From positions 1 to 44,709 of the forward strand of contig JAFKES010000077.1 of NCBI GenBank assembly GCA_017308495.1: a stretch of DNA of 44,709 nt. The letters are read 5' to 3'. The stretch comes from Afipia sp. GTDB taxonomy: Bacteria > Pseudomonadota > Alphaproteobacteria > Rhizobiales > Xanthobacteraceae. This document shows positions 19,552 to 29,226 of the stretch, one piece after another (the first letter of the stretch is position 1; the number at the start of each line of letters is the position of its first letter). The notes under the pieces are model-generated. The model searched no databases. It worked only from the letters and a program-made list of their open reading frames with translations, and was not told the DNA's origin. The position numbers and the translations under genes were made by a program.

Positions 19552-19561
19552 GACGATACTC

Positions 19562-20272
19562 CTATCGCGGCGATGACGGCGCCGGCTCCACGGCCCGCCG
19601 GGCATGACGAAGTTTGGCGATCAGGGCTTCCTGGCCGCAGGCGCCCTGCCCCTGCGCGCCGGGGCCGAAACGCACTTCCTCGTCCTCCCAGGCAGCATCC
19701 AGCGCCTGGAAGTCCAGCGGATCGGCGTCCGGGTCCTTAAGCAATTCCTCGACGGCGGCGCGCTCCGGCGCTTCAGCCGAAATCGCCACCAGCACGTCGA
19801 ACACCACCCGGTAGAGCGACTTGCGGCGACCGAGACGCTCGGCCAGCGCCGCGAGAATATGCGCGGTCTGGCTAAGCAGATCCCGCGCGGCATCGAGCGG
19901 CCGGGTCGAGAGGAATTCGAGGAACAGCGGCAGATAGTCGGGCAGTTCGTTGGCGGCGATGACAAGCCCGCCGGCCTCATACATTTCCCTCAGATCCACC
20001 ATCGCCTGACCACGATCCCGGCTCTCGCCGTGGACATGCTCGAACAGATGCAGCGACAGCGTCTTGCTGCGGTCGAACAGCAGGCCATAGCGCTCCTGCA
20101 GATCGTAGATCTCGCCGGCGGCGATATCCGCGATCAGACGATCCAGCGCCGGGCGCCGGCTCGCCGGCACCAGCTTTTCGCCATCCAGCACCATCGCGAA
20201 CCCGGGCGCCGCGGCGATCAGGTCTTCGCTCGGATAGCTGAGCAGCGCCGAGAGCACCTTGAATGTCTTCAT
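19562..20272 (-). CDS. narJ: Nitrate reductase molybdenum cofactor assembly chaperone NarJ
   Basis: A 236-aa TorD/NarJ-family chaperone that binds apo-NarG and holds it until molybdenum cofactor insertion. It starts MKTFKVLSALLSYPSEDL and has the NarJ segments YGLLFDRSKTLSLHLFEHVHGESRDRG and LPDYLPLFLEFLS. The C-terminus is Pro/Ser-rich. The ATG overlaps the narH stop by one base (TGATG). The large open frame upstream of 20272 is only a shadow of narH. Confidence 0.94.
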   Translation of the reverse strand: MKTFKVLSALLSYPSEDLIAAAPGFAMVLDGEKLVPASRRPALDRLIADIAAGEIYDLQERYGLLFDRSKTLSLHLFEHVHGESRDRGQAMVDLREMYEAGGLVIAANELPDYLPLFLEFLSTRPLDAARDLLSQTAHILAALAERLGRRKSLYRVVFDVLVAISAEAPERAAVEELLKDPDADPLDFQALDAAWEDEEVRFGPGAQGQGACGQEALIAKLRHARRAVEPAPSSPR

Positions 20273-21792
20273 CAAGCCATCTCCACCGGATTGCGAGCCT
20301 TGCGCGGCGAGCCGAACAGGTTGACCTCGCTTTCGCCGCCCGAGCAGCCATTGCCGAAGGTGAATCCGCACGAGCCACGCATGTCGTAGGCATCGGCGCC
20401 GAGTTCGCGGTGCGCGGTGGGAATGACGAAACGGTCCTCGTAATTGGCGATCGCCATGATCTTGTACATCTCGTCGATCTGTTCCGGCGCGAGGCCGACG
20501 CGGCGGGCGACCGCCTCGTCGATGACGCCATCGATGGTCTTGGCCCGCATGAAAGCGCGCATCGCCATCATGCGCTCGAGCGCCAGCGCCACCGGCTTCT
20601 CGTCGCCCGCCGTCAGCAGATTGGCGAGATACCGCATCGGAATACGCAGCGACTTGACGTCCGGCATCTCGCCGTCGAACCCGATCTTGCCGGCGGAAGC
20701 GGCCGAGGTGATCGGCGACAGCGGCGGCACGTACCACACCATCGGCAGGGTGCGGTATTCGGGGTGGAGCGGAAACGCCACCTTCCATTCCATCGCCATC
20801 TTCCAGATCGGCGAGATCTTCGCCGCCTCGAGCCAGGCATGCGGAATGCCCTGGCGCTCGGCCTCGGCGATCACCGCCGGATCGTTGGGGTTGAGGAACA
20901 CATCGAGCTGCGCCTGATAGAGGTCGCGCTCGTCCGGCTTGCTGGCGGCTTCCTCGATGCGGTCGGCGTCATAGAGCACGACGCCGAGATAGCGGATGCG
21001 CCCGACACAAGTTTCCGAGCACACCGTCGGTTGCCCGGCCTCGATGCGCGGATAGCAGAAGATGCACTTCTCGGATTTGCCCGACGACCAGTTGTAATAA
21101 ATTTTCTTGTAGGGGCAGCCCGACACGCACATGCGCCAGCCGCGACACTTGTCCTGATCGATCAGGACGATGCCGTCTTCCTCGCGCTTGTAGATCGCGC
21201 CCGAGGGGCACGCGGCGACGCAGGCCGGGTTGAGGCAGTGCTCGCACAACCTCGGCAGGTACATCATGAAGGTGTTCTCGAACTGGCCGTAGATTTCCTT
21301 CTGCACGCCCTCGAAGTTGTAGTCCTTCGCGCGCTTGGAAAACTCACCGCCGAGAATTTCCTCCCAGTTCGGGCCCCATTCGATCTTCTCCATCCGCTCG
21401 CCGGACACCAGCGAGCGCGGCCGGGCGGTCGGCATCGCCTTCATCTCGGGCGCCTGCTGCAGGTGCTGGTAATCGAAGGTGAACGGCTCGTAGTAATCGT
21501 CGATCTCCGGCAGGTCCGGATTGGCGAAGATGTTCGCCAGCACCCGCCACTTGCCGCCGATGCGCGGCTCGATGGTGCCGTTGCGCTTGCGGGTCCAGCC
21601 GCCCCTCCAGCGCTTCTGGTTTTCCCAATCCTTGGGATAGCCGATGCCGGGCTTGGTCTCGACGTTGTTGAACCACGCATATTCCATGCCTTCGCGGCTG
21701 GTCCATACGTTCTTGCAGGTCACGCTGCAGGTGTGACACCCGATGCACTTGTCGAGGTTCAACACCATCGCAATCTGAGCGCGGATCTTCAT
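20272..21792 (-). CDS. narH: Respiratory nitrate reductase beta subunit NarH
   Basis: The iron-sulfur electron-transfer subunit of the membrane-bound enzyme, 506 aa. Four cysteine groups are visible: CIGCHTCSVTC (Cys16, 19, 22, 26), CEHCLNPACVAACPSG, CRGWRMCVSGCPYKK and CIFCYPR with CSETCVGR. The tryptophan in CRGW replaces a cysteine, the hallmark of the [3Fe-4S] cluster in NarH. The start overlaps the narG stop (ATGA). It is cytoplasmic and bridges NarG and NarI. Confidence 0.96.
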   Translation of the reverse strand: MKIRAQIAMVLNLDKCIGCHTCSVTCKNVWTSREGMEYAWFNNVETKPGIGYPKDWENQKRWRGGWTRKRNGTIEPRIGGKWRVLANIFANPDLPEIDDYYEPFTFDYQHLQQAPEMKAMPTARPRSLVSGERMEKIEWGPNWEEILGGEFSKRAKDYNFEGVQKEIYGQFENTFMMYLPRLCEHCLNPACVAACPSGAIYKREEDGIVLIDQDKCRGWRMCVSGCPYKKIYYNWSSGKSEKCIFCYPRIEAGQPTVCSETCVGRIRYLGVVLYDADRIEEAASKPDERDLYQAQLDVFLNPNDPAVIAEAERQGIPHAWLEAAKISPIWKMAMEWKVAFPLHPEYRTLPMVWYVPPLSPITSAASAGKIGFDGEMPDVKSLRIPMRYLANLLTAGDEKPVALALERMMAMRAFMRAKTIDGVIDEAVARRVGLAPEQIDEMYKIMAIANYEDRFVIPTAHRELGADAYDMRGSCGFTFGNGCSGGESEVNLFGSPRKARNPVEMA

Positions 21793-24700
21793 TCTGCTGC
21801 CTCCAGGCTGGAGCCGGACTCGTTCACCGGCTCATCGAGCCAATCAACCTTCGACATCTTGCGAACCACCACGAATTCATCGCGGTTGGAGCCGACCGTG
21901 CCGTAATAGTTGAAGCCATAGGATTGCTGAGCGTAGCCGCCGATCATGTGAGTCGGCTTGAGCACAGCACGGGTGACGGAGTTGTGAATGCCGCCGCGCT
22001 GCCCGGTCTGCTCCGAGCCCGGTACGTTCACGATCTTCTCCTGGGCGTGATACATCATGCACATGCCCTCCTTGACGCGCTGGGACACCACCGCGCGCGC
22101 CACCAGCGCACCGTTGGTGTTGAACGCTTCGATCCAGTCGTTGTCGGCGATGCCGCCTTTCCTGGCGTCGATCTCGCTGATCCACACGATGGGGCCGCCG
22201 CGCGACAGCGTCAGCATCAGGAGGTTGTCGGTGTAGGTCGAATGGATGCCCCATTTCTGGTGCGGTGTAATGAAGTTCAACACCACCGGGGCATGGCCGT
22301 TCGGCCTGCGGTCGATCACCGGCTTCACCGTCTTGGTGTCGATCGGCGGCCGGTAGACACAGAAGCCCTCGCCGAACGCCCGCATCCACAGGTGGTCCTG
22401 ATAGAGCTGCTGGCGGCCGGTCAGCGTGCGCCACGGGATCAGTTCGTGGACGTTGGTGTAGCCGGCATTGTAGCAGACCTTCTCCGATTCCAGCCCCGAC
22501 CAGATCGGCGACGAGATGATCTTGCGCGGCTGCGCGACGACGTCGCGATAGCGGATTTTCTCGTCCTCCTTGGGCACGGCAAGATGGGTGTGATCGCGGC
22601 CGGTAAAGCCTTCGAGCGACGCCCACGCCTTGACCGCCACCTCGCCGTTGGTCTCCGGCGCGAGACTGAGAATGACTTCGCAGGCGTCGATGGCGTCGTT
22701 GATGTTGGCGAGCCCCTTGGTCGCCCCCTCCTCGCCGACGACGCCGTTGAGCCGCTTGAGCAGCTCGACCTCGTGGTCGGTGTTCCAGCTCATGCCCTTG
22801 CCGCCGTTGCCGAGCTTGTTCATCAGCGGGCCGAGCGAGGTGTAGCGCTTGTAGAGGTTCGGATAGTCGCGCTCGACCACCGTGACCGCCGGCATGGTCT
22901 TGCCGGGGATCGGATCGATCTCGCCCTTCTTCCAGTCCTTGACGTCGAACGGCTGTGCGATCTCGCCCGGAGTGTCGTGCATGATCGGAGTGAGGACCAC
23001 GTCCTTCTCCACGCCCAGCACCTCCGGCGACACCCGCGAGAACGCCTCCGCGATACCCTTGTAGATGTCCCAGTCGCTGCGCGCCTCCCACACCGGATCG
23101 ATCGCCGCCGACAGCGGGTGGATGAAGGGGTGCATGTCCGAAGTGTTGAGATCGCTCTTCTCGTACCAGGTCGCGGTCGGCAACACGATGTCGGAATACA
23201 TGCAGGTGGTGGACATCCGGAAATCCAGCGTCACCAGGAGGTCGAGCTTTCCTTCCGGCGCCGGCTCGTGCCATTTGACGTCGATCGGCTTCTGCTTGCC
23301 GTCCTCGCCGAGATCCTTGCCGAGAACGCCATGCTTGGCGCCGAGCAGGTGCTTGAGGAAATACTCGTGGCCCTTGCCGGACGCGCCGAGCAGGTTGGAG
23401 CGCCACACGAACAGGTTGCGCGGCCAGTTCTGCGGATTGTCCGGATCGTCGCACGACAGTTCCAGTTCGCCCGACTTCAGCGCCTTGGCAACATAGTCCT
23501 TGGCCTCCAGCCCGGCCGCGGCGGCGCGCTTCGACACCTCCAGCGGATTGGCCTGCAACTGCGGTGCGGACGGCAGCCAGCCCATGCGCTCGGCGCGGAC
23601 GTTGTAGTCGATCAGCGCGCCGTCCCACGCCCCCTTCGGCACCGTCGGCGACAGCACTTCGCGGACATCGAGGGTTTCGTAGCGCCACTGGTCGGTGTGA
23701 GCGTAGAATGCCGAGGTAGAGTTCATCTGCCGTGGCGGCCGTCCCCAGTCGAGGGCAAACGCCAGCGGCTGCCAGCCGGTCTGCGGCCGCAGCTTCTCCT
23801 GACCGACATAATGCGACCAGCCGCCGCCGGACTGGCCGACGCATCCGCACATCACCAGCATGTTGATGATGCCGCGGTAGTTCATGTCCATATGGTACCA
23901 ATGGTTCAGTCCCGCGCCGACGATCACCATCGACCGGCCGCGGGTCTTCTCAGCGTTGACGGCGAATTCGCGCGCCACGGTGATGATCTGCTCGCGCGGC
24001 ACGCCGCTGATCTTTTCCGCCCAGGCCGGGGTGTAGGGCGCGACGTCGTCGTAGTTCTTGGCCAGATGCTCGCCGCCGAAGCCGCGGTCGATGCCGTAAT
24101 TGGCGAGAAACAGATCGTAGACCGACGCCACCAGCGTCTCTCCGTCCTTCAGCGCCAGCCGCTTGGCCGGCACCTTGCGCGTGAGCACGCTCGGATGGTC
24201 GGTGCCCTGGAACTGGTCGTGTTCGAGATTGCCAAAATAGGGGAACGCAACATCGGCCAGTTCGTCGCGGGTCTCGGCCAGCGACAGCAGCAGCTTGGTG
24301 TCCTGCCCGGTGGACTCGCGCTCCTCCAGATTCCACTTGCCTTTCTCGCCCCAGCGGAAGCCGACCGAGCCGTTCGGCACCACGATCTCGCCAGTCGCCT
24401 CGTCATAGGCCACCGTCTTCCACTCGGGATTGTTGGCCTCGCCGCAAGATGTGGCAAAATCCGATGCGCGCACGAACCGCTCAGGAACGAGCCGTCCATC
24501 GGATTCCACCAGACGCACCAGAAACGGCATGTCCGTATACTGGCGCACGTAGTCGTTGAAATATTCCGCCTGCCGCTCGACATGGAATTCACGCAAGATG
24601 ACATGGCCCATGGCCATGGCCAGCGCGGCGTCGGTCCCTTGCTTGGGCGATACCCACAGGTCGGCGAATTTCGAGGCTTCGGAATAGTCGGGGGAGATGA

Positions 24701-25535
24701 CGACGCTCTTGGCGCCCTTGTAGCGCACCTCGGTATAGAAGTGCGCGTCGGGCGTGCGCGTCTGCGGCACGTTCGATCCCCACAGAATGAGGAAGCCGGA
24801 ATTGTACCAGTCCGCGCTCTCCGGCACGTCGGTCTGCTCGCCCCAGGTCTGCGGCGAGGCCGGCGGCAGGTCGCAATACCAGTCGTAGAATGACATGCAG
24901 ACGCCGCCGAGCAGCGACAGATAGCGCGCGCCCGCGGCGTAGCTCACCATCGACATCGCCGGAATCGGCGAGAAGCCGAACACGCGGTCGGGGCCGTAGG
25001 TCTTCGCGGTATAGGCATTGGCGGCGGCGACGATCTCGTTGACCTCGTCCCAGTTGGCACGCACGAAACCACCGAGGCCGCGCTTGCGCACATAGGAAGC
25101 GCGCTTCGTCGAATCCTCGACGATCGACTTCCACGCTGCCACCGGCGTCAGCGTCGCCCGCGCCGCGCGCCACAGCTTGAGCAGCTTCGAGCGCACCAGC
25201 GGATACTTCACCCGGTTGCCGGAATAGAGGTACCAGCTATAGCTCGCGCCGCGCGAACAGCCGCGCGGCTCGTGGTTGGGAAGATCGGGCCGCGTGCGCG
25301 GATAGTCGGTTTGCTGGGTTTCCCAGGTGACGATGCCGCCCTTGACATAGACCTTCCACGAACACGAGCCGGTGCAGTTCACGCCATGCGTGGAGCGCAC
25401 GATCTTGTCGTGCTGCCAGCGCTTGCGATAGCCTTCCTCCCAGGAGCGGTCCTCGGTGGTGGTAACGCCGTAACCGCCGGCGAATGTCTCGTCGTCGCGT
25501 TTGAAAAACGACAGCCTGTCGAGAAAATGGCTCAT
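21789..25535 (-). CDS. narG: Respiratory nitrate reductase alpha subunit NarG
   Basis: This is the catalytic molybdenum bis-MGD subunit that reduces nitrate to nitrite on the cytoplasmic side. Its 1248-aa length is normal. The FS0 cluster ligands His50, Cys54, Cys58 and Cys93 are seen in HGVNCTGSC and EPRGCSRG, with the same numbering as E. coli NarG. The conserved CDLPPASPQTWGEQTDVPE block near the Mo site and WGSNVPQTRTPDAHF are present. There is no Tat-type RR signal; the N-terminus MSHFLDRLSFF is the vestigial form usual for membrane-bound NarG. It lies 16 bp after narK and overlaps narH by 4 nt. Confidence 0.97.
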   Translation of the reverse strand: MSHFLDRLSFFKRDDETFAGGYGVTTTEDRSWEEGYRKRWQHDKIVRSTHGVNCTGSCSWKVYVKGGIVTWETQQTDYPRTRPDLPNHEPRGCSRGASYSWYLYSGNRVKYPLVRSKLLKLWRAARATLTPVAAWKSIVEDSTKRASYVRKRGLGGFVRANWDEVNEIVAAANAYTAKTYGPDRVFGFSPIPAMSMVSYAAGARYLSLLGGVCMSFYDWYCDLPPASPQTWGEQTDVPESADWYNSGFLILWGSNVPQTRTPDAHFYTEVRYKGAKSVVISPDYSEASKFADLWVSPKQGTDAALAMAMGHVILREFHVERQAEYFNDYVRQYTDMPFLVRLVESDGRLVPERFVRASDFATSCGEANNPEWKTVAYDEATGEIVVPNGSVGFRWGEKGKWNLEERESTGQDTKLLLSLAETRDELADVAFPYFGNLEHDQFQGTDHPSVLTRKVPAKRLALKDGETLVASVYDLFLANYGIDRGFGGEHLAKNYDDVAPYTPAWAEKISGVPREQIITVAREFAVNAEKTRGRSMVIVGAGLNHWYHMDMNYRGIINMLVMCGCVGQSGGGWSHYVGQEKLRPQTGWQPLAFALDWGRPPRQMNSTSAFYAHTDQWRYETLDVREVLSPTVPKGAWDGALIDYNVRAERMGWLPSAPQLQANPLEVSKRAAAAGLEAKDYVAKALKSGELELSCDDPDNPQNWPRNLFVWRSNLLGASGKGHEYFLKHLLGAKHGVLGKDLGEDGKQKPIDVKWHEPAPEGKLDLLVTLDFRMSTTCMYSDIVLPTATWYEKSDLNTSDMHPFIHPLSAAIDPVWEARSDWDIYKGIAEAFSRVSPEVLGVEKDVVLTPIMHDTPGEIAQPFDVKDWKKGEIDPIPGKTMPAVTVVERDYPNLYKRYTSLGPLMNKLGNGGKGMSWNTDHEVELLKRLNGVVGEEGATKGLANINDAIDACEVILSLAPETNGEVAVKAWASLEGFTGRDHTHLAVPKEDEKIRYRDVVAQPRKIISSPIWSGLESEKVCYNAGYTNVHELIPWRTLTGRQQLYQDHLWMRAFGEGFCVYRPPIDTKTVKPVIDRRPNGHAPVVLNFITPHQKWGIHSTYTDNLLMLTLSRGGPIVWISEIDARKGGIADNDWIEAFNTNGALVARAVVSQRVKEGMCMMYHAQEKIVNVPGSEQTGQRGGIHNSVTRAVLKPTHMIGGYAQQSYGFNYYGTVGSNRDEFVVVRKMSKVDWLDEPVNESGSSLEAAE

Positions 25536-25551
25536 CGCTGGTCTCCTTCTG

Positions 25552-28296
25552 CTATTCCGCAGGCTGCGCGGCAGGCCTTACGGGCAGGCCGCGTTCGATA
25601 TCGTGAAGCAGGGCGCCCTTACGGGTGTAGACCGCCCAGGTGATGACGACGCAGGTCACGTAGAACAGGAGGAACCCCCACAACGCGGCCCGCACGTCGC
25701 CGGTGAGATCAATCGACGTTCCGTAGAACTTCGGAATGAAGAACGCACCGAAAGCCGCGATCGCCGATGTGAACCCGGTGATCGCCGCGGACTCCTTTTC
25801 AGCCTGGCGCAGCCGGGTGGCGACATCGGCTTCCGGCATCAGGCGATCCATTTCCTTGCGCATGATGTTCGGGATCATCTGGAAGGTCGACGCGTTGCCG
25901 ACGCCGGTGGCGAAGAACAGCAGCAGGAACATCGCGAAGAATCCCCAGAACGCGCCGGGCTGATCCCTGATACCGAGGAAGTAGAGAACACCCAGCACGC
26001 CGACCATCATCAGCATGAACACCCACAGGGTGACGCGGCCGCCGCCCCACTTGTCGGAGATCCAGCCGGTCGCCGAGCGCGACAGCGCGCCGACCAGAGG
26101 CCCGATGAAGGCGAACTGCAACGCGTCGACCGCAGGGAACTGGGTCTTGGCGAGCAGCGGGAAGCCCGCCGAATAGCCGATGAACGAGCCGAAGGTGCCG
26201 GTATAGAGCCAGCACATGATCCAGTTGTGCTTGCGCTGGAAGATCACCGCCTGATCGGAGAACGACGCCTTCGCCGAGGCGATGTCGTTCATGCCGAACC
26301 ACGCAGCGAAGGCGCTGGCGGCAATGAACGGCACCCAGATGAAGCCGGCGTTCTGCAGCCACAGCGGCGTTTGTCCCGCCGGGCCCTTCACCATGGTCGG
26401 ATCGCCGCCGAACCAGCCGAACACGCCGAGCGTGATCACGATCGGCACAACGAACTGCACCACGCTGACGCCGAGATTGCCGAGCCCGGCGTTGAGCGCC
26501 AGCGCGTTGCCCTTCTCCGCCTTCGGGAAGAAGAAGGAGATGTTGGCCATCGACGAGGCGAAATTGCCGCCGCCGAAGCCGCACAGCAGCGCCAGCAACA
26601 GGAAAACTGCATAGGGCGTGTTCGGGTTCTGCACGGCATAGCCGATCCCGATGGCGGGGATCATCAACGACCATGTCGCCAGGGTCGTCCACAGCCGCCC
26701 GCCGAAGATCGGCACCATGAAGGAATAGAAGATACGCAGCGTCGCACCGGACAGGCCCGGCACCGCCGCGAGCCAGAACAGCTCCGCCGTGGTGAACTGG
26801 AAGCCGACCGAAGGCAGCTTCGCGACGACCACCGACCACACCTGCCAGACCGCGAACGACAGCAAGAGCGCCGGAACCGAAAGCCACAGGTTGCGCCGCG
26901 CGATCGCCCGCCCGCTGCCTTCCCAGAAGGCCTTGTCCTCCGGCCGCCAGTCGTTGAGCACGGCGCCCGACAGCGCGCCGACATGCTCGGGCTTGTGGAT
27001 CTCCTCCATCTCCGGAAGCTCGGGCAGCTTCTTCAGCGCCTCGCCGACGACGCCGCGCTCCATGTGACGGATCGCCAGATGCATCCAGATCAGGGAGCCG
27101 GTGACGATGAGGAACAGCAGCATGAAACAGCTGGTCCACAGTCCGGTCAGATCGACCAGCGCGCCGAACGCGATCGGCAGCACGAACCCGCCGAGACCAC
27201 CGATCATGCCGACCATGCCGCCGACGGCACCGACACTGTTCGGATAGTAGACCGGGATGTGCTTGTAGACCGCCGCCTTGCCCAGCGCCATGAAGAAGCC
27301 GAGGATGAAGATGGTGACGATGAACGGAACCAGCCCCATTTCCAGGTGGAAGCTCACCGGACCGCCGACCGTCTTCACCGTGTAATCGGTGGGCGGATAG
27401 GACAGCACGAAGGTGCAGACCACGCCGACGAGGAAGGTCCAGTACATCACCCGCCGCGCACCGTAGCGATCCGACAGATGGCCGCCATAGGCGCGGAACA
27501 CACTGGCCGGCAGCGAGAACATCGCCGCCGTCATGCCGGCCACGGCGATATCGACGCCATAGACCTTGATGAGGTATTGCGGCAGCCACAGCGACAGCGC
27601 GACGAACGCGCCGAACACGAAGAAGTAGTACAGCGCGAAACGCCAGACCTGAACGTTCTTGAGCGGCTCAAGCTCCTGCCACAGGCTCTTCGGCTTCTCG
27701 TGGCTCTCGCGCCGGGCGCGGACCACCGGATCATCTTCGGCGAAGATCCAGAAGATGACGCCCATCAGGCCGATGGCGAGCGCCCACACCTGCGCCACCG
27801 TCTGCCAGCCATAGGCGACGAGAACGAACGGGGCGAGGAATTTGGTGACCGCCGCGCCGACATTGCCGGCGCCGAAAATGCCCAGTGCCGTACCCTGCTT
27901 GCCCGCCGCGTAGAACCGCGACACATAGGCGACGCCGACGGCGAACGAGCCGCCCGCGATGCCGACGAACAGCGCCGCCACCAGGAACTGCGGATAGGTA
28001 TGCGCCCATGTCAGCATGTAGGTCGCAACCGCCGCGGAGAGCATCACCGCGGTGTAGACGCGCCGCCCGCCATACTGATCGGTCCACACTCCGAGCAGCA
28101 GCCGGATCAGCGATCCACTCAGAATGGGCGTGCCGATTAGAAGACCGAACTCGGTATCGTTCAGGCCCAGTTCCTGCTTTATCTTGATACCGATGATCGA
28201 AAAAATCGTCCAGACCGCAAAGCAGATGGTGAAAGCGATGGTCGAAAGCCAAAGCGCCTTGCCCTGATGTTCCGTCGTCGAAACTGTCGCAGCCAT
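25552..28296 (-). CDS. narK: Fused NarK1-NarK2 nitrate/nitrite transporter
   Basis: A 914-aa inner membrane protein made of two 12-span MFS units. The N-terminal half (about 1-430) contains FGAGNVGAAVTKFLAPF and is the NarK1-like (nitrate/proton symport) unit. The C-terminal half (about 470-914) contains GGGNFASSMANISFFFPKAEKGNALALNAGLGNLGVS split over two nitrate-signature stretches and is NarK2-like (nitrate/nitrite antiport). The same fusion is known from Paracoccus, where both halves work together. It is the first gene of the nar operon, transcribed away from the NarR-like gene across a 164-bp region with a FixK/FNR box. Confidence 0.94.
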   Translation of the reverse strand: MAATVSTTEHQGKALWLSTIAFTICFAVWTIFSIIGIKIKQELGLNDTEFGLLIGTPILSGSLIRLLLGVWTDQYGGRRVYTAVMLSAAVATYMLTWAHTYPQFLVAALFVGIAGGSFAVGVAYVSRFYAAGKQGTALGIFGAGNVGAAVTKFLAPFVLVAYGWQTVAQVWALAIGLMGVIFWIFAEDDPVVRARRESHEKPKSLWQELEPLKNVQVWRFALYYFFVFGAFVALSLWLPQYLIKVYGVDIAVAGMTAAMFSLPASVFRAYGGHLSDRYGARRVMYWTFLVGVVCTFVLSYPPTDYTVKTVGGPVSFHLEMGLVPFIVTIFILGFFMALGKAAVYKHIPVYYPNSVGAVGGMVGMIGGLGGFVLPIAFGALVDLTGLWTSCFMLLFLIVTGSLIWMHLAIRHMERGVVGEALKKLPELPEMEEIHKPEHVGALSGAVLNDWRPEDKAFWEGSGRAIARRNLWLSVPALLLSFAVWQVWSVVVAKLPSVGFQFTTAELFWLAAVPGLSGATLRIFYSFMVPIFGGRLWTTLATWSLMIPAIGIGYAVQNPNTPYAVFLLLALLCGFGGGNFASSMANISFFFPKAEKGNALALNAGLGNLGVSVVQFVVPIVITLGVFGWFGGDPTMVKGPAGQTPLWLQNAGFIWVPFIAASAFAAWFGMNDIASAKASFSDQAVIFQRKHNWIMCWLYTGTFGSFIGYSAGFPLLAKTQFPAVDALQFAFIGPLVGALSRSATGWISDKWGGGRVTLWVFMLMMVGVLGVLYFLGIRDQPGAFWGFFAMFLLLFFATGVGNASTFQMIPNIMRKEMDRLMPEADVATRLRQAEKESAAITGFTSAIAAFGAFFIPKFYGTSIDLTGDVRAALWGFLLFYVTCVVITWAVYTRKGALLHDIERGLPVRPAAQPAE

Positions 28297-28356
28297 GATA
28301 TGTCCCCGGCGAAATCTTCGCTGGCAACACCAATCGCCCGAACGGAAAGGATAGAA

Positions 28357-28370
28357 TTGCGCTGGATCAA
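28357..28370. promoter_or_regulatory. FixK/FNR-type box in the narK/narR divergent promoter region
   Basis: TTGCGCTGGATCAA fits TTG(A/C)-N6-(T/G)CAA and has a perfect ATCAA half. Its centre is 67 bp upstream of the narK start. In the other direction TATTGT (28391-28396) and TATAAA (28396-28401) lie near the -10 distance expected for a class II site serving the regulator gene. One box may serve both directions. A second, weaker match, TTGACAAAAATCAC, lies at 28461-28474 on top of the proposed regulator start. Confidence 0.6.
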
Positions 28371-28434
28371 GCCCCCGGCGCCAGATGCACTATTGTATAA
28401 AATAACGTAATCTGAGTTGATTGAGGCGACGTTG

Positions 28435-28464
28435 ATGGACGCGATCCATCACGTCTCTATTTGA
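28435..28464 (+). other. Possible 9-codon leader ORF coupled to the regulator start
   Basis: ATG at 28435 opens a 9-codon frame (MDAIHHVSI) whose TGA overlaps the TTG start of the Crp/Fnr gene as TTGA. A GAGG element sits about 8 bp before the ATG, whereas the TTG itself has no ribosome site. This could couple translation or be chance. There is no protein-level support. Confidence 0.3.
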
Positions 28465-29207
28465 CAAAAATCACATTGACCAACGACGAACTCGATGGAG
28501 ACGTTTCGTTGCGCCCCGAAGACCTGATGAAACTGAAGCACCTGCCGCTATTCTCCGGAATGACGGCGCCGAATCTCGACGCTCTGCTGGAATCCGCCCT
28601 GCTGCATCAGTTTCCTGCGGGCGTGACCCTGATTCACGAAGGCACTCCGGCCGACTTTCTGTATGTGCTCATCGACGGCCTCGCCGAAATCTATACCGAC
28701 CATGACGGCACCGCGTGGGGGATATCCCTCCTGCATCCGGTTTCAACCTTCATCCTCGCCGCCGTCATCAGCAACCAGCTTTACCTGAATTCGGTTCGCA
28801 CGCTGGCGACTTCCCGCCTCCTTCTGATCCCGGCCCCGCGTGTGCGCGCCGTGTTCGATCAGGATCTGGCCTTTGCCCGCATCTTGGCGCGGGAGATGGC
28901 ATTCGCTTACCGGTCTTCGATGAAAAAGCTCAAAGGCTATATGGCGCGATCGAGCGTCGAGCGCGTCGCGAACTGGATCCTCGCCGAAGCGCGCCGCAGC
29001 CCACTCCAGGCCAATGTCGTCATTCCGTTCGATCGGGGCACGCTGGCCTCACACATCGGCACCACGCGGGAAAGCCTGTCGCGCAACCTCGCGCAGCTGA
29101 CCGATCAGGGCATTCGTGTCCGCGGCCGCGAAATCGTCATCGACGACATCGAGAAGCTCGAATTGTTCGCCCGGCCGTACCGGCTGATCGACGATCCCTC
29201 GACATGA
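28461..29207 (+). CDS. Crp/Fnr-family regulator, NarR/NnrR-like (no Fe-S cysteines)
   Basis: A 248-aa protein if the TTG at 28461 is used; 226 aa from the ATG at 28527, just before KLKHLPLFSGM. The cyclic-nucleotide-binding-type beta roll spans about residues 25-140. The C-terminal HTH is GTLASHIGTTRESLSRNLAQL, near residue 195. It lacks the N-terminal cysteine cluster of FNR, so it is not a [4Fe-4S] oxygen sensor. It diverges from narK, the position NarR holds in Paracoccus, where a cysteine-free Fnr homologue activates nar genes with nitrate/nitrite. NarR-like function is inferred from position; NnrR/DNR (NO-responsive) is the alternative. It converges on nnrS with a 19-bp gap. Confidence 0.82.
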   Translation: MTKITLTNDELDGDVSLRPEDLMKLKHLPLFSGMTAPNLDALLESALLHQFPAGVTLIHEGTPADFLYVLIDGLAEIYTDHDGTAWGISLLHPVSTFILAAVISNQLYLNSVRTLATSRLLLIPAPRVRAVFDQDLAFARILAREMAFAYRSSMKKLKGYMARSSVERVANWILAEARRSPLQANVVIPFDRGTLASHIGTTRESLSRNLAQLTDQGIRVRGREIVIDDIEKLELFARPYRLIDDPST

Positions 29208-29226
29208 CGCGATGCGCGGACGCCGC

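Noticed and set aside
21924-24893. 989-aa plus-strand frame opposite narG
   Set aside because: Antisense shadow of a GC-rich gene; no recognisable domain.
25501-28140. 879-aa plus-strand frame opposite narK
   Set aside because: Arg/His/Glu-rich shadow of the transporter gene; no ribosome site or domain.
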